From Smithella sp. (GTDB lineage: Bacteria > Desulfobacterota > Syntrophia > Syntrophales > Smithellaceae): DNA of 46,422 nucleotides. Location: the NCBI GenBank assembly GCA_012510495.1, contig JAAZHX010000247.1, forward strand, positions 1 to 46,422, in the 5' to 3' direction. Each line of letters begins with the position of its first letter. Position 1 is the stretch's first letter. Position numbers and translations under genes: made by a program. Below are positions 1-8,199 of the stretch, piece by piece. The notes beneath the pieces were generated by a model. The model saw only the letters and a program-made list of their open reading frames with translations, had not been told where the DNA came from and ran no database searches.

Positions 1-175
1 GGTACAGCCAGCTCGTGTACAGGGCGATGTCGGTATTGGAAAGCCCCAGGTTTTTATACGTCACGACGCTGACGGTCATGACGATCATGTAGGGTATTCC
101 TTCGGCGATATAGATGGACGGAACCCAGAGCCAGGGGCTTGGGTTTTGCGACGCTTTTGTGTCGGGTGAAGGCAT
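1..175 (-). CDS. AmpG-like MFS permease, N-terminal part (gene runs off the window)
   Basis: The ATG at 175 opens a frame that continues past position 1, so only the first 58 residues are visible. They read as a short polar N-terminus (MPSPDTKASQNPSPWLWVPS), then an IYIAEGIPYMIVMTVSVV hydrophobic helix and a loop with LGLSNTDIALYTSWLY. This matches the first membrane segment of the AmpG/acetyl-CoA-transporter branch of the major facilitator superfamily, whose members carry muropeptides or similar solutes across the inner membrane. Substrate cannot be told from the fragment. It shares orientation with the SpoIID-type gene just upstream, 57 bp away, so the two may be co-transcribed and both concern cell-wall material; that link is inference. 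Confidence 0.7.
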   Translation of the reverse strand, partial: MPSPDTKASQNPSPWLWVPSIYIAEGIPYMIVMTVSVVTYKNLGLSNTDIALYTSWLY

Positions 176-231
176 CAAATTCCTTTATTTTGTTCCGATG
201 CGTTTTTTTGGTTTGGCTGTGAAGCAAGCGT

Positions 232-1554
232 TCAGTACAGTTTTTTCAAAATCGCTCCGGTAAAATAATGCGCCAGAATCTCTTCGGCGGCACGCCCCTG
301 AGACGCCATGACCGCCGCGCCGATCTGGCAAAGGCCCACGCCGTGCCCCCAGCCGCCGCCTTCCAGAAGAAAGCCCCGCGCGTTGCCGTCCGGATCCCGC
401 TCGACCGAGACGACAAACGCGCTGGAGAGCAAATGCGTTGGGGAAAGCCAGCGGCGGATTTCCAGTTCCTTGCCGACGACGACCGTGCGGCGCGAGCCTG
501 TAATTTTCAGCCGATATATTCTCCCGGACGGCCCCCGCGCCAACGGATCGAGGTTTTGCAGGACGCCGAAATCGATGCCGGACCTGGACCGGAGAATCTG
601 CTCCAGCTCCTGTCGGCTGTAGGCGACCCGCCAGCGGTAGAAGTTCAGGGTCTCCAAGTCGAACGAAGGCAAAATCCGTTGCAGCAGGTCATGATCGGCG
701 GTGTTGCAGAAAGCCTCGGGGCGAAAGCGAAGCCAGTCGGCCGCCTCCTGTTCCGTGGCGATCGGCGCGCCCGGCCGGTCGGAATCGGCCACGCCGGCAA
801 GATAGGGGAAGGATGCGTCTTCCCAGGCGGTTGCGTAAACATCCGTCCGTCCGCCGCAGCATTTGTAGTAGCGCGCGTCGCAGATTTGGTCTCCGCCGGT
901 GAGAAACAGGCCCCGCGTGGCCCCGATGGCCCGGGCGACATTTTCCGAAGCGATTCGCGAAATGCCCTGATAGCGCTGGCAGTGGTCGTCGGCGCACACA
1001 TCAAAGCCTTCGTGATCGTTGACGTCCTGCCAGACGGAGATTTCATCCCGGATGTTTTGGGGTGGGATGCGGCGTGTTTTCTTCCGGCCCAGCATCGCGA
1101 CCAGCCAGCTGCGAGATGTGACGGCCTGCGCCTTGAGAAACTCCAAGGGGGCGCCGGCCGACATTTCCGACGAGATCACCGAAGCGAGGTATTCCTCAAG
1201 CGGGACAATATTGATGAGGTGAAAGGCAGTCCGGCTTTGTCCCGACAGGAAAAGCGCGCCCCTAAACGATTGTTTCTGAGAGCGCTGCCAGTGAAAATCG
1301 ATTCCGATTTTTACGTCAGGGACGGTAAAAAAAGATTCGGCGGGCATGGCGGGAGAAAGCAGAATGTCTTTGCCCTGGAAAATTTTCCTGCCGTCGGAGT
1401 CGGTCAGAACGATCAAACCATCGGCTCCACGGGCTGTGTGCTCTCCGTCGATGCCGCGTCCGTCGGGAAGAACAAAAGCGCCTTCCAGGATCAGCCGGGC
1501 TTCGGAAGTGTGTTGCAGCAGGGCCGCCTGTATGTCCGGTTCGCGATCGATCAT
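232..1554 (-). CDS. SpoIID/LytB-domain protein (putative peptidoglycan-acting protein)
   Basis: From the ATG at 1554 this is 440 residues. The core of a SpoIID domain is clear: VPLEEYLASVISSEM followed by FLKAQAVTSRSWLVA, then a cysteine-containing YYKCCGG segment, and near the C-terminus GGGWGHGVGLCQIGA with HYF. SpoIID of sporulating Firmicutes is a lytic transglycosylase that trims peptidoglycan; homologues are widespread in non-sporulating Gram-negatives, where the role is less clear. A TTG at 1617 in the same frame would add 21 residues, but the ATG at 1554 has a purine-rich GGGGAT at a suitable distance. No convincing signal peptide is seen with either start, which is odd for a wall enzyme. 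It diverges from the MinD-like gene. Confidence 0.8.
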   Translation of the reverse strand: MIDREPDIQAALLQHTSEARLILEGAFVLPDGRGIDGEHTARGADGLIVLTDSDGRKIFQGKDILLSPAMPAESFFTVPDVKIGIDFHWQRSQKQSFRGALFLSGQSRTAFHLINIVPLEEYLASVISSEMSAGAPLEFLKAQAVTSRSWLVAMLGRKKTRRIPPQNIRDEISVWQDVNDHEGFDVCADDHCQRYQGISRIASENVARAIGATRGLFLTGGDQICDARYYKCCGGRTDVYATAWEDASFPYLAGVADSDRPGAPIATEQEAADWLRFRPEAFCNTADHDLLQRILPSFDLETLNFYRWRVAYSRQELEQILRSRSGIDFGVLQNLDPLARGPSGRIYRLKITGSRRTVVVGKELEIRRWLSPTHLLSSAFVVSVERDPDGNARGFLLEGGGWGHGVGLCQIGAAVMASQGRAAEEILAHYFTGAILKKLY

Positions 1555-1732
1555 TTTTTTATCCCCGCAGCTGGAAAGGTTATCGGTCTTTTTAGAAACA
1601 ATGAGAGGATAAGTCAAGAAAGTTGTCGCTGCCTGCCCGTTTGTCCTCCGGAATATATCGCCCGGTACAGCACTGAGGTGGGATTAAAATTTTTAAAATG
1701 GTCAAAATCATTAGCAATATTAAACTTTTTGC

Positions 1733-1761
1733 TTGAATCTTGGCGATTTATCGTGTAGTAA
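1733..1761 (+). promoter_or_regulatory. Candidate sigma-70 promoter for the MinD-like gene
   Basis: TTGAAT (1733-1738) and TAGTAA (1756-1761) are 17 bp apart in an AT-rich divergent intergenic region. The boxes fall just before the ATG at 1791, which argues against translation beginning at the in-frame TTG at 1740. Confidence 0.4.
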
Positions 1762-1790
1762 AACAGCAAAAACCTTTGAGCGGATGGTTT

Positions 1791-2711
1791 ATGGCGCATA
1801 TTTGGCCGATTGGCGGAGGCAAAGGCGGTTCCGGCAAAAGTTTTATCACCAGTTCACTCGGGCGTTTATCAGCGGGGTTGGGCAGGAGAACGCTGGTGAT
1901 CGATTTGGACTTGGGCGCGGCCAATCTGCATACGCTGGTCGGCGTTCCCTATCCTTCAAAAAGTTTTTCCGATTTTCTCTACAAAAAGGTTGCCCGCCTG
2001 GACGACGCGATAGAGGAGACGCCTTTTGAAAACCTCTTTCTCATCAGCGGCGCCCAGGATCATTTTGATATTGCCAACCTTCCTTATGAACAGAAGGTCA
2101 AGATCCTGCGCGCCATTACGAAACTGGACTATGACGCCATCCTGCTGGATCTGGGCGCCGGGACTTCTTTCAACACGCTCGATTTTTTTCTGGCTTCCCA
2201 AAATGGCATTTTCATCACCACGCCGGAACCGACCTCCATCGAAAATGTCTATCGGTTGATTCGCTCCGTTTATTTCCGGCGGATCCGGTACTGTTTTCGC
2301 ATATCGCAATTCAAAGCGCTGGAGGAAAAGGCGATCGAGCGGTTCGGCGAGGGCGCCTTCAATAGGCCGGAGTGCATAATGAGTGTCGTTGCGCAGGACT
2401 ACCCGGAAAGCCACAGGGAGCTGCGGAATGATTTTGACGCCTTTCGGTTCAGGCTTATGGTCAACCAGCTGCGCAAGCGCGACAATACCGTGCTCGGGTT
2501 GCATATTTGCAGAGTTATCGAAAAACACATCGGCCTGCGCGTTGAGTTCACGGGCAATGTTTCTTACGACGATCATGTTCACGACGCGGTTTGTCAGCGG
2601 GTGTCTTTTCTGGACCGGTATCCCTACACGAAGACCGCGGGCGAATTGCGCGCCGCGAGCCGTCAGATCTTTCAGCCGACGGGCCGGCAGTTAATGCTTC
2701 AGTGTGTGTAG
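1791..2711 (+). CDS. MinD/ParA-family ATPase
   Basis: The 306-residue product from ATG 1791 opens with the deviant Walker A motif GGKGGSGKS, followed by VIDLDLGAANLHTLVG (Walker A-prime region) and ILLDLGAG (Walker B), the order seen in MinD/FlhG/ParA ATPases. These proteins switch by ATP-dependent dimerisation and position cell structures or chromosomes, often at the membrane or pole. The sequence is closest in feel to the FlhG/MinD group, but no flagellar gene is nearby and I see no clear C-terminal amphipathic targeting helix. The next gene, 45 bp downstream, encodes a J-domain plus RodZ-like HTH protein, a likely partner. An upstream TTG (1740) lies within the putative promoter, so ATG 1791 is preferred. 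Confidence 0.8.
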   Translation: MAHIWPIGGGKGGSGKSFITSSLGRLSAGLGRRTLVIDLDLGAANLHTLVGVPYPSKSFSDFLYKKVARLDDAIEETPFENLFLISGAQDHFDIANLPYEQKVKILRAITKLDYDAILLDLGAGTSFNTLDFFLASQNGIFITTPEPTSIENVYRLIRSVYFRRIRYCFRISQFKALEEKAIERFGEGAFNRPECIMSVVAQDYPESHRELRNDFDAFRFRLMVNQLRKRDNTVLGLHICRVIEKHIGLRVEFTGNVSYDDHVHDAVCQRVSFLDRYPYTKTAGELRAASRQIFQPTGRQLMLQCV

Positions 2712-2756
2712 AAAGAACCGGGGCAGGTGCGCCGCGGTGCGCTCAGGGAGGCCGGA

Positions 2757-3437
2757 GTGCGGAAAAGTTTTGCCGAGTTGAACTTTTATGAAATGCTGGA
2801 TATCCGGCCCACCGCGGCGGCGTATGAAATCCGCCAGGCATACAGCGCCGCCCTGCAGATCTATCAGCCCGGTTCTCTGGCGAGCCATTCCTTTTTCACG
2901 AAGGAAGAAAGACAAGAAATCCTGTCTCTGATTGAAGAGGCGTACCGGACCCTGATTCAGGACCAGACCCGGAAAGCGTATGATGAAGCGCTGGTGCTCC
3001 GGGGAGAGCTTGACGCGGCCGGGCGAGCCGCGCCCGCGGTCAAAAAGCCGGTCGACATTTTTAACATCAGCCGCGGTCGCGACCATCAGAAGCCCGGAGA
3101 GCGCCAGGCATCCCTGAAAAGCAGGATCCGGCAAAGCGCGCGGATCGGCGAGCTGACGGTCCGGGATTCCTTAAGCGGCGCCGATCTGAAGGAAATTCGT
3201 GAAACGCTCGGCGTGACGCTGGAGCAGATCGCGCAGGCCACGAAAATCAGGCAGGCTCATCTGATCAATATCGAGGAGGATCGCGTTGCCCGGCTGCCCG
3301 CGGCCATTTTCCTCAAGGGGTTTGTCAAATCGTATTTAAACTATTTGTGCCTGGAATCGGTGGAGGAATTGGCCGCCCGCTATATGGGTACCGTAGCGCG
3401 TCTGCCGCAAAGCCAAAATGCGGAGGAAAATAAATGA
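2757..3437 (+). CDS. J-domain-like and RodZ-type HTH protein
   Basis: The GTG at 2757 has a strong AGGGAGG five bases upstream and is preferred to the GTG at 2727; the product is 226 residues. Residues about 6-75 (FYEMLDIRPTAAAYEIRQAY onward) resemble a DnaJ-like helical domain but lack the HPD tripeptide needed to stimulate Hsp70. A charged linker follows. About residues 142-205 form a RodZ-type helix-turn-helix (LKEIRETLGVTLEQIAQATK, then IFLKGFVKSYLNYL). No membrane segment follows the HTH, unlike RodZ. It is cotranscribed with the MinD-like ATPase upstream and touches the MBL hydrolase downstream. I infer a cytoskeletal or positioning adaptor rather than a chaperone; function is unproven. 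Confidence 0.7.
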   Translation: MRKSFAELNFYEMLDIRPTAAAYEIRQAYSAALQIYQPGSLASHSFFTKEERQEILSLIEEAYRTLIQDQTRKAYDEALVLRGELDAAGRAAPAVKKPVDIFNISRGRDHQKPGERQASLKSRIRQSARIGELTVRDSLSGADLKEIRETLGVTLEQIAQATKIRQAHLINIEEDRVARLPAAIFLKGFVKSYLNYLCLESVEELAARYMGTVARLPQSQNAEENK

Positions 3438-3448
3438 AAGGAGCGGCC

Positions 3449-4114
3449 ATGGAATTCGATACGATTAAAACATCCGGGGGGGACCTGGGGATTCGGTTTC
3501 TGGGGCACAGTTCGCTCATTTTTTTCTGGGCGGGGAAAATCCTTCATGCGGACCCGGTATCGGGGGAGGCGGATTACACGAAATTGCCCAAGGCGGACAT
3601 CATATTGATTACCCACGAGCATTACGATCATATGGATTTGAAAGCTGTGGGCATCATCAGAACCCCGGCGACAAAAATCGTTGGCAACCGCGAAGTCGGC
3701 AAACAGATTCCCGAAACGATTGTTCTGAATAACGGCGACACGCAGATAGTTGACGGTCTGAAGATTGAAGCCGTGCCGGCTTACAACCTTCGGCATGAGA
3801 GAGCGCCGGGGGAGCCCTATCACCCGAAAGGGATCGGGAACGGCTATGTCGTCACCTTCGGCGATCTGCGCCTGTATATTGCCGGCGACACGGAAAATAC
3901 CCCGGAGATGAAGCGTCTTCAGAACATCGACGTTGCCTTTTTGCCGATGAATCTGCCTTATACCATGACACCGGAGATGGTGGCCGATGCCGCACAGATG
4001 TTTCATCCGAAAATCCTGTATCCCTATCATCAGGGCGAGACGGATACGACGAAGCTGCTCGCCCTGCTTCAGGATCAGAAAGACATCGACGTTCGCATCC
4101 GGACGATGAAGTGA
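3449..4114 (+). CDS. MBL-fold metal-dependent hydrolase (UPF0173-like)
   Basis: This 221-residue protein carries the metallo-beta-lactamase signature THEHYDHMD (HxHxDH), an earlier GHSSLIFFW strand, DTENTPEM with a metal-ligand aspartate, and a terminal YPYH histidine. Such hydrolases bind two metal ions; the substrate of the UPF0173/YtkL-like branch is unknown. An ATG at 3434 overlaps the stop of the preceding gene, but the ATG at 3449 has AAAGGAG five bases upstream and is the better start. It sits in the same transcriptional direction as the MinD/J-HTH pair and dapF, with short gaps, so it is probably part of a longer operon. Confidence 0.85.
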   Translation: MEFDTIKTSGGDLGIRFLGHSSLIFFWAGKILHADPVSGEADYTKLPKADIILITHEHYDHMDLKAVGIIRTPATKIVGNREVGKQIPETIVLNNGDTQIVDGLKIEAVPAYNLRHERAPGEPYHPKGIGNGYVVTFGDLRLYIAGDTENTPEMKRLQNIDVAFLPMNLPYTMTPEMVADAAQMFHPKILYPYHQGETDTTKLLALLQDQKDIDVRIRTMK

Positions 4115-4161
4115 CGCGGCGCGACCCCCCCGCAGGATGATCCAGGAAGGAATGGGCGTAA

Positions 4162-4992
4162 GTGAACGACAAGAGAATTGTCTTTTGGAAAGTTAGCGGC
4201 AGCGGTAATGATTTTATCATCATCGACAACCGAAATTTATCGCTGAACGTCGGCGACTTGCCGGAATTTGCACGCAGGGTGTGTCGAAGAAAAGTATCGG
4301 TCGGCGCGGACGGCCTGCTGCTCGTCGAGCCGTCTTCAACCGCCGATTTCCGATGGCGGTTTTTCAATTCCGACGGCTCCGCGGCGGCCATGTGCGGCAA
4401 CGCGGCCCGCTGCGTGGCGCGCCTTGCCTTTGAAAACGGCATTGCCGGGTCCACCCTGTCTTTTGAAACGCAAGCCGGCATCATCAACGCGGAGGTGGCG
4501 GGCGACATCGTGAAAGTCCGGCTGACCGACCCCTCTCCCCTGCGGCAGGACATCCGGATTCATCTGTCGGGGGGCGAGTGCGACCTGGACTGCATCGACA
4601 CGGGTGTGCCCCACGCCGTCTGTTTCGTCGCGTCCGCCGAGGCGTGCGATGTGGCGGCGACCGGAAAAGAAATTCGCCATCATGAGGTTTTTCAGCCCGA
4701 AGGGGCCAATGCGAATTTTGCGCTGGTGATCAACCGACATAAAATGCGGATTCGGACGTACGAGCGCGGCGTCGAGGACGAAACTCTGGCCTGCGGCACC
4801 GGCGTGGTCGCTTCCGTCCTGGCCGCCGCCGGACGCCGTTTTGTGGATTCGCCGGTGGATGTGGCCGTGCAGAGCGGCGAAACCCTGCGCGTGTATTTTT
4901 CCCGTCAGGACGGGACTTTTTCGGAAATATACCTTGAAGGGAAAGTGAAAATAGTCTATCAAGGAACGCTTTTTGAAGACGCATATCGATAA
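4162..4992 (+). CDS. dapF: Diaminopimelate epimerase
   Basis: The 276-residue product interconverts LL- and meso-diaminopimelate, the cytoplasmic step before peptidoglycan and lysine synthesis. Both catalytic cysteines are visible: Cys78 in MCGNAARC and Cys211 in ACGTGVVAS; GSGNDFIIID near the N-terminus and YERGVEDET before the second cysteine complete the family pattern. Length is normal. The start is a GTG at 4162 with AGGAAGG upstream. The next gene, 26 bp on, is an LL-diaminopimelate aminotransferase, so these two genes make up the short DapL route from tetrahydrodipicolinate to meso-DAP without acylated intermediates. Confidence 0.95.
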   Translation: MNDKRIVFWKVSGSGNDFIIIDNRNLSLNVGDLPEFARRVCRRKVSVGADGLLLVEPSSTADFRWRFFNSDGSAAAMCGNAARCVARLAFENGIAGSTLSFETQAGIINAEVAGDIVKVRLTDPSPLRQDIRIHLSGGECDLDCIDTGVPHAVCFVASAEACDVAATGKEIRHHEVFQPEGANANFALVINRHKMRIRTYERGVEDETLACGTGVVASVLAAAGRRFVDSPVDVAVQSGETLRVYFSRQDGTFSEIYLEGKVKIVYQGTLFEDAYR

Positions 4993-5018
4993 CCTCTGAT
5001 CAGGAAGGAAGACGCATC

Positions 5019-6185
5019 GTGGAAACGGCCCGACGGCTACAGAAAATCCCCCCCTATTTATTTATGGAGCTTCGAAAAAAAATCAATCAGGCGAAATCCG
5101 ACGGTGTGGACGTCATTTCTCTGGCGATCGGCGATCCTGTGGAAGCGACCCCTGCTTCCATCATCGACGAACTGTGCCGGACGGCTCGCGACCCACAAAA
5201 CCACCGTTATCCCACCGACGAGGAAAAAGGCATGCTCGCACTGCGCAGGGAAATCGCCCGCTGGTATGCCCGGCGATACAGTGTGGAGCTCCATCCCGAA
5301 AATGAAATTTTGGGCCTCATCGGCTCCAAAGAGGGATGCCACCACTTTATTCTGGCGCGCGTGAATCCCGGCGACATCGTGCTGATGACCGATCCCGGCT
5401 ATCCGGCTTACCGCGCCAGCATCCTGATGGGGGAAGGTGTTCCCTGCAACGTGCCCATCCTGGCGCAAAACGACTATCTTCCGGTGCTGGAAGATATTCC
5501 GTCGGATGTGGCGAAAAAAGCATCGGCGATGTTTTTGAACTATCCCAACAATCCGACGGGCGCCTGCGCCACGATGGGGTTTTTAAACAAGCTGGTGGCG
5601 TTCGCGCGCCAATACGACATTGCCGTCTGCTACGACAACCCCTACAGTGAAATCGTTTTCGACGGACAGGAGCGCATCAGTTTCCTTCAGGCACCGGGCG
5701 CCAAAGACGTCGGCATCGAGCTGAATTCTTTTTCCAAGCCGTTTAATATGTGCGGCTGGCGGATCGGCATGGCCTGCGGCAATCCCGATCTGATCGCGGG
5801 GATCAGCAAAGTCAAGGAAAACACGGATTCCGGCATCTTCAACGCCGTGCAGTTTGCGGCGATTCAGGCGCTCACCGGCGAAACGGGTTTCATCGAAGAG
5901 ATGCTCTCCATTTACGGACGCCGCCGGGAGCTGGTTTTGAAAACGCTCCAAAAGATCGGCATTGATTTTCAGCCGCCGCGCGGCACGTTTTATCTGTGGG
6001 CGCCCGCGCCGAAAGGTATGACGTCGCTGGAATTCACCAACCGCCTGTTTGACAAAACCGCCGTCGTGGTGGCGGCCGGGACGGCCTACGGACAGTACGG
6101 CGAAGGTTTTATCCGTATTTCCCTTACCGTGCCGGACGACCGGCTGAAAGAGGCGATGGAGCGGATCGAGAAAGAGTTTACTTAA
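5019..6185 (+). CDS. dapL: LL-diaminopimelate aminotransferase (class I/II PLP aminotransferase)
   Basis: The 388-residue protein is a fold-type I PLP aminotransferase: AIGDP substrate loop, LNYPNNPTGA, DNPYSEIVFDG and the Schiff-base Lys240 in NSFSKPFNMCGWRIG. The SFSKxFNMxGWRIG form and the adjacent dapF point to LL-DAP aminotransferase, which converts tetrahydrodipicolinate to LL-DAP in one glutamate-dependent step. Other aspartate-type aminotransferases share much of this pattern, so the specificity call rests partly on context. The start is GTG at 5019 with AGGAAGG upstream. The stop at 6185 directly abuts the ychF ATG, indicating tight operon packing. Confidence 0.85.
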   Translation: METARRLQKIPPYLFMELRKKINQAKSDGVDVISLAIGDPVEATPASIIDELCRTARDPQNHRYPTDEEKGMLALRREIARWYARRYSVELHPENEILGLIGSKEGCHHFILARVNPGDIVLMTDPGYPAYRASILMGEGVPCNVPILAQNDYLPVLEDIPSDVAKKASAMFLNYPNNPTGACATMGFLNKLVAFARQYDIAVCYDNPYSEIVFDGQERISFLQAPGAKDVGIELNSFSKPFNMCGWRIGMACGNPDLIAGISKVKENTDSGIFNAVQFAAIQALTGETGFIEEMLSIYGRRRELVLKTLQKIGIDFQPPRGTFYLWAPAPKGMTSLEFTNRLFDKTAVVVAAGTAYGQYGEGFIRISLTVPDDRLKEAMERIEKEFT

Positions 6186-7217
6186 ATGGAAATGGGCATT
6201 CTGGGGCTTCCCCAGAGCGGGAAGAGCACCCTGTTTGAAATCATGACCGGCGTGAAAGTAGGCCCGTCACACACCGAAACGGTTGTGCGCGGCCAGGCTT
6301 CCGTGCCGGACGAGCGCTTTGACCGGCTTGTCGAAATCTACAAACCCGCCAAAGTCTCTCCGGCCAGGGTTCCTTTCGTCGATGTCCACGCGGTGGGCGA
6401 GCATCCCTGGGATGCGATCCGGCAGAATCTGAGCGGCGCCGACGGCATCCTGCACGTGGTAGACGGTTTTTCCCTGCCGGATATTCCCCTGGCGCTTGAC
6501 GCCTACCGCAAGCTCGAAGACGAGCTGATTCTCTCCGATCTCATCATCATCGAAAAAAAGCTCGAGCGTCTGGCCAAGACGCCCAAAAAAGCCATCCCGT
6601 CGCAGGAAGCGGCGCAAAACGAGCTTTTGCCCCGGTTGAAGGATTGTCTGGAGGCGGGAAAGCCGTTGCGCGGAGCGGGACTCACCGCGCAGGAAGTCTT
6701 TACGCTCAAAAGTTTTTCCTTCTGGACGATCAAGCCGGAACTGGTCGTGGTCAACGTGGCCGAAGACAACCCGGCATTTGCCGATGAATTTGCCGAAGCC
6801 GCCCATCTTGCCTGCCCGGTGATGGGCATCTGCTGCAAGGTCGAGGCGGAACTCGCCGGCTTGGACGCGGCCGATCAGAAAGAGTTTCTGGCCTCGATGG
6901 GCATCGCGGAGGCCGCCTTCGGCCGGATCATCCGCGCCGCTTTTACGCTGCTGGGCCGCATTTCTTTTTTCACGGTCGGCGACGACGAAGTCAAGGCCTG
7001 GGTCATTCCGCAAAACACCAAAGCTCCCAGGGCCGCGGGCGCCATCCACAATGATTTCGAACGCGGTTTCATCAAAGCCGAAGTCATGTCCTTTGAGGAT
7101 TTCATGGCGCACGACGGCTCGCAAACGCAGGTGAAATCCGCCGGCCGTCTGCGTCTGGAAGGCAAGGAATACGTTGTTGCCGACGGCGACATTATCACCT
7201 TCCGCTTCAACGTCTGA
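6186..7217 (+). CDS. ychF: YchF/OLA1-family P-loop NTPase
   Basis: This is a 343-residue TRAFAC-class NTPase with a G1 loop GLPQSGKSTL, a G3 region FVDVHAVG and an NVAEDNPAF segment in place of the usual NKxD base-specificity motif, which is typical of YchF and explains its ATP preference. The C-terminal third (VKAWVIPQNTKAPRAAGAIH and ADGDIITFRF) is the TGS-like domain that contacts ribosomes. Differences from the norm are the slightly short length and QSGKS in place of the usual NVGKS. It starts at the base after the dapL stop, so it is almost certainly cotranscribed. A second ATG at 6192 is an alternative start. Confidence 0.88.
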   Translation: MEMGILGLPQSGKSTLFEIMTGVKVGPSHTETVVRGQASVPDERFDRLVEIYKPAKVSPARVPFVDVHAVGEHPWDAIRQNLSGADGILHVVDGFSLPDIPLALDAYRKLEDELILSDLIIIEKKLERLAKTPKKAIPSQEAAQNELLPRLKDCLEAGKPLRGAGLTAQEVFTLKSFSFWTIKPELVVVNVAEDNPAFADEFAEAAHLACPVMGICCKVEAELAGLDAADQKEFLASMGIAEAAFGRIIRAAFTLLGRISFFTVGDDEVKAWVIPQNTKAPRAAGAIHNDFERGFIKAEVMSFEDFMAHDGSQTQVKSAGRLRLEGKEYVVADGDIITFRFNV

Positions 7218-7271
7218 CGGGCCCCGTCGCTCAGGCCCGAAAGCAGTCTTCGGTCATTCCGCCTTTCGTCT

Positions 7272-7529
7272 TTACCGCGTTCCGTTCCAGGACTGATTCA
7301 GTCCGACCCCTTCAGAAACCACGTTTACGAACCAGTTGTTGTCGTTGATCCGCTGGAAACGGATGGTCATCGGCGTGTTGCCGTGAAAAAAGGAATTCCG
7401 GTGGACTTTGATCACGCCTTCCTCATCGTCCTTTTCGCATTTTTCGCCTGGAAATGTTTTCTTGGCCGTTTCAAAAGCCAGATACATCGCCTGCCAGCGT
7501 GTTCCAGTGAGAATCACCGGACGCAGCAC
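7272..7529 (-). CDS. Short hypothetical protein, possibly a gene remnant
   Basis: An 85-residue frame with protein-like composition: YLAFETAKKTFPGEKCEKDD, VIKVHRN, then MTIRFQRINDNNWFVNVVSEG. The last segment looks like the end of a small exported or lipoprotein-type domain. There is no signal peptide and no clear ribosome-binding site, so it may be the 3-prime end of a decayed gene. I do not recognise a family. It lies between ychF and the serine tRNA genes in an otherwise empty stretch. Confidence 0.3.
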   Translation of the reverse strand: MLRPVILTGTRWQAMYLAFETAKKTFPGEKCEKDDEEGVIKVHRNSFFHGNTPMTIRFQRINDNNWFVNVVSEGVGLNQSWNGTR

Positions 7530-7920
7530 CGAGGAACGGCGACACCGATGTCTGGGCGGCGCCGCACGAGCAGTGTTTGATGGTTTCCATCCGAAAAAAC
7601 CAAAACGGGGCGGGGATTCGATCCGGGCGGGGAATAAAAAACAAGAACCGCGAACGCCGTCTTGTCTTTTTCTGGAGTCATTCGTTTTACACTTGGTCTA
7701 TTGCTGGTGGCCATCACCACGAAGACTCTGTGGCTCCTTTCTACAGTTAACATCCAGCAGAATGGACTCAATACTCGCGTCGCAGTTTCTTGCTGGCTGT
7801 AATCTAATGCTGTCTGCGCTTATAGTCAAATCTGGAGTGCTTAAAGCCGGAGAGTGAAAAAAAGGAAACGCCGGACAGGGGGATAATACCGGATAATTAC
7901 CTGAATTTATGAATAAAAAA
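7530..7920. other. Intergenic stretch with no recognisable gene
   Basis: About 390 bases between the small ORF and tRNA-Ser(GCU). Open frames here are short and lack family resemblance or ribosome-binding sites. The segment around 7610-7640 contains a T-arm-like GATTCGATCC, but no complete tRNA cloverleaf could be built around it. It may be decayed gene material. Confidence 0.4.
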
Positions 7921-8015
7921 TGGCGGAGAGAGCGGGATTTGAACCCGCGGTACACCTTTGAAGGGCGTACAATCGCTTAGCAGGCGATCGCTTTCGGCCA
8001 CTCAGCCATCTCTCC
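7921..8015 (-). tRNA. tRNA-Ser (anticodon GCU)
   Basis: Reading the minus strand, a 7-bp acceptor stem (GGAGAGA with TCTCTCC), a D-arm with GCTGAGTGG, an anticodon loop CTGCTAA, the long variable arm typical of serine tRNAs and a GGTTCAAATCC T-arm are all present. The 3-prime CCA is encoded (7921-7923). The anticodon GCU reads AGC/AGU. It is the last gene of a serS-tRNA-tRNA series on this strand. Confidence 0.95.
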
Positions 8016-8081
8016 GCTGATTTTTTCAGGCCTGTATGTTTAAAACAGGACGCCTCGAAAAGCAAGACGAACTGTTTGATC

Positions 8082-8167
8082 TGGCGGAGGGAGCAGGATT
8101 CGAACCCGCGAACCTTTCGGTCAACGGTTTTCAAGACCGCCGCCATAGACCACTCGGCCATCCCTCC
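8082..8167 (-). tRNA. tRNA-Ser (anticodon UGA)
   Basis: On the minus strand the acceptor GGAGGGA pairs with TCCCTCC. The D-arm (GGCCGAGTGG), anticodon loop CTTGAAA with TGA, long variable arm and GGTTCGAATCC T-arm are clear, and the CCA end is encoded (8082-8084). The anticodon UGA reads UCA and related serine codons. It begins 32 bp after the serS stop codon. Confidence 0.95.
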
Positions 8168-8199
8168 ATCATGATGTTTTTCCGGTTATCCTTCCGGCC

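Noticed and set aside
268-1758. 496-residue open frame on the plus strand
   Set aside because: It lies opposite the SpoIID-type gene, has no family resemblance and an Arg/Pro/Gly-rich composition typical of antisense frames in GC-rich DNA.
7600-7640. Possible third tRNA near the serine tRNAs
   Set aside because: A T-arm-like GATTCGATCC is present, but no acceptor, D-arm or anticodon stem can be paired around it.
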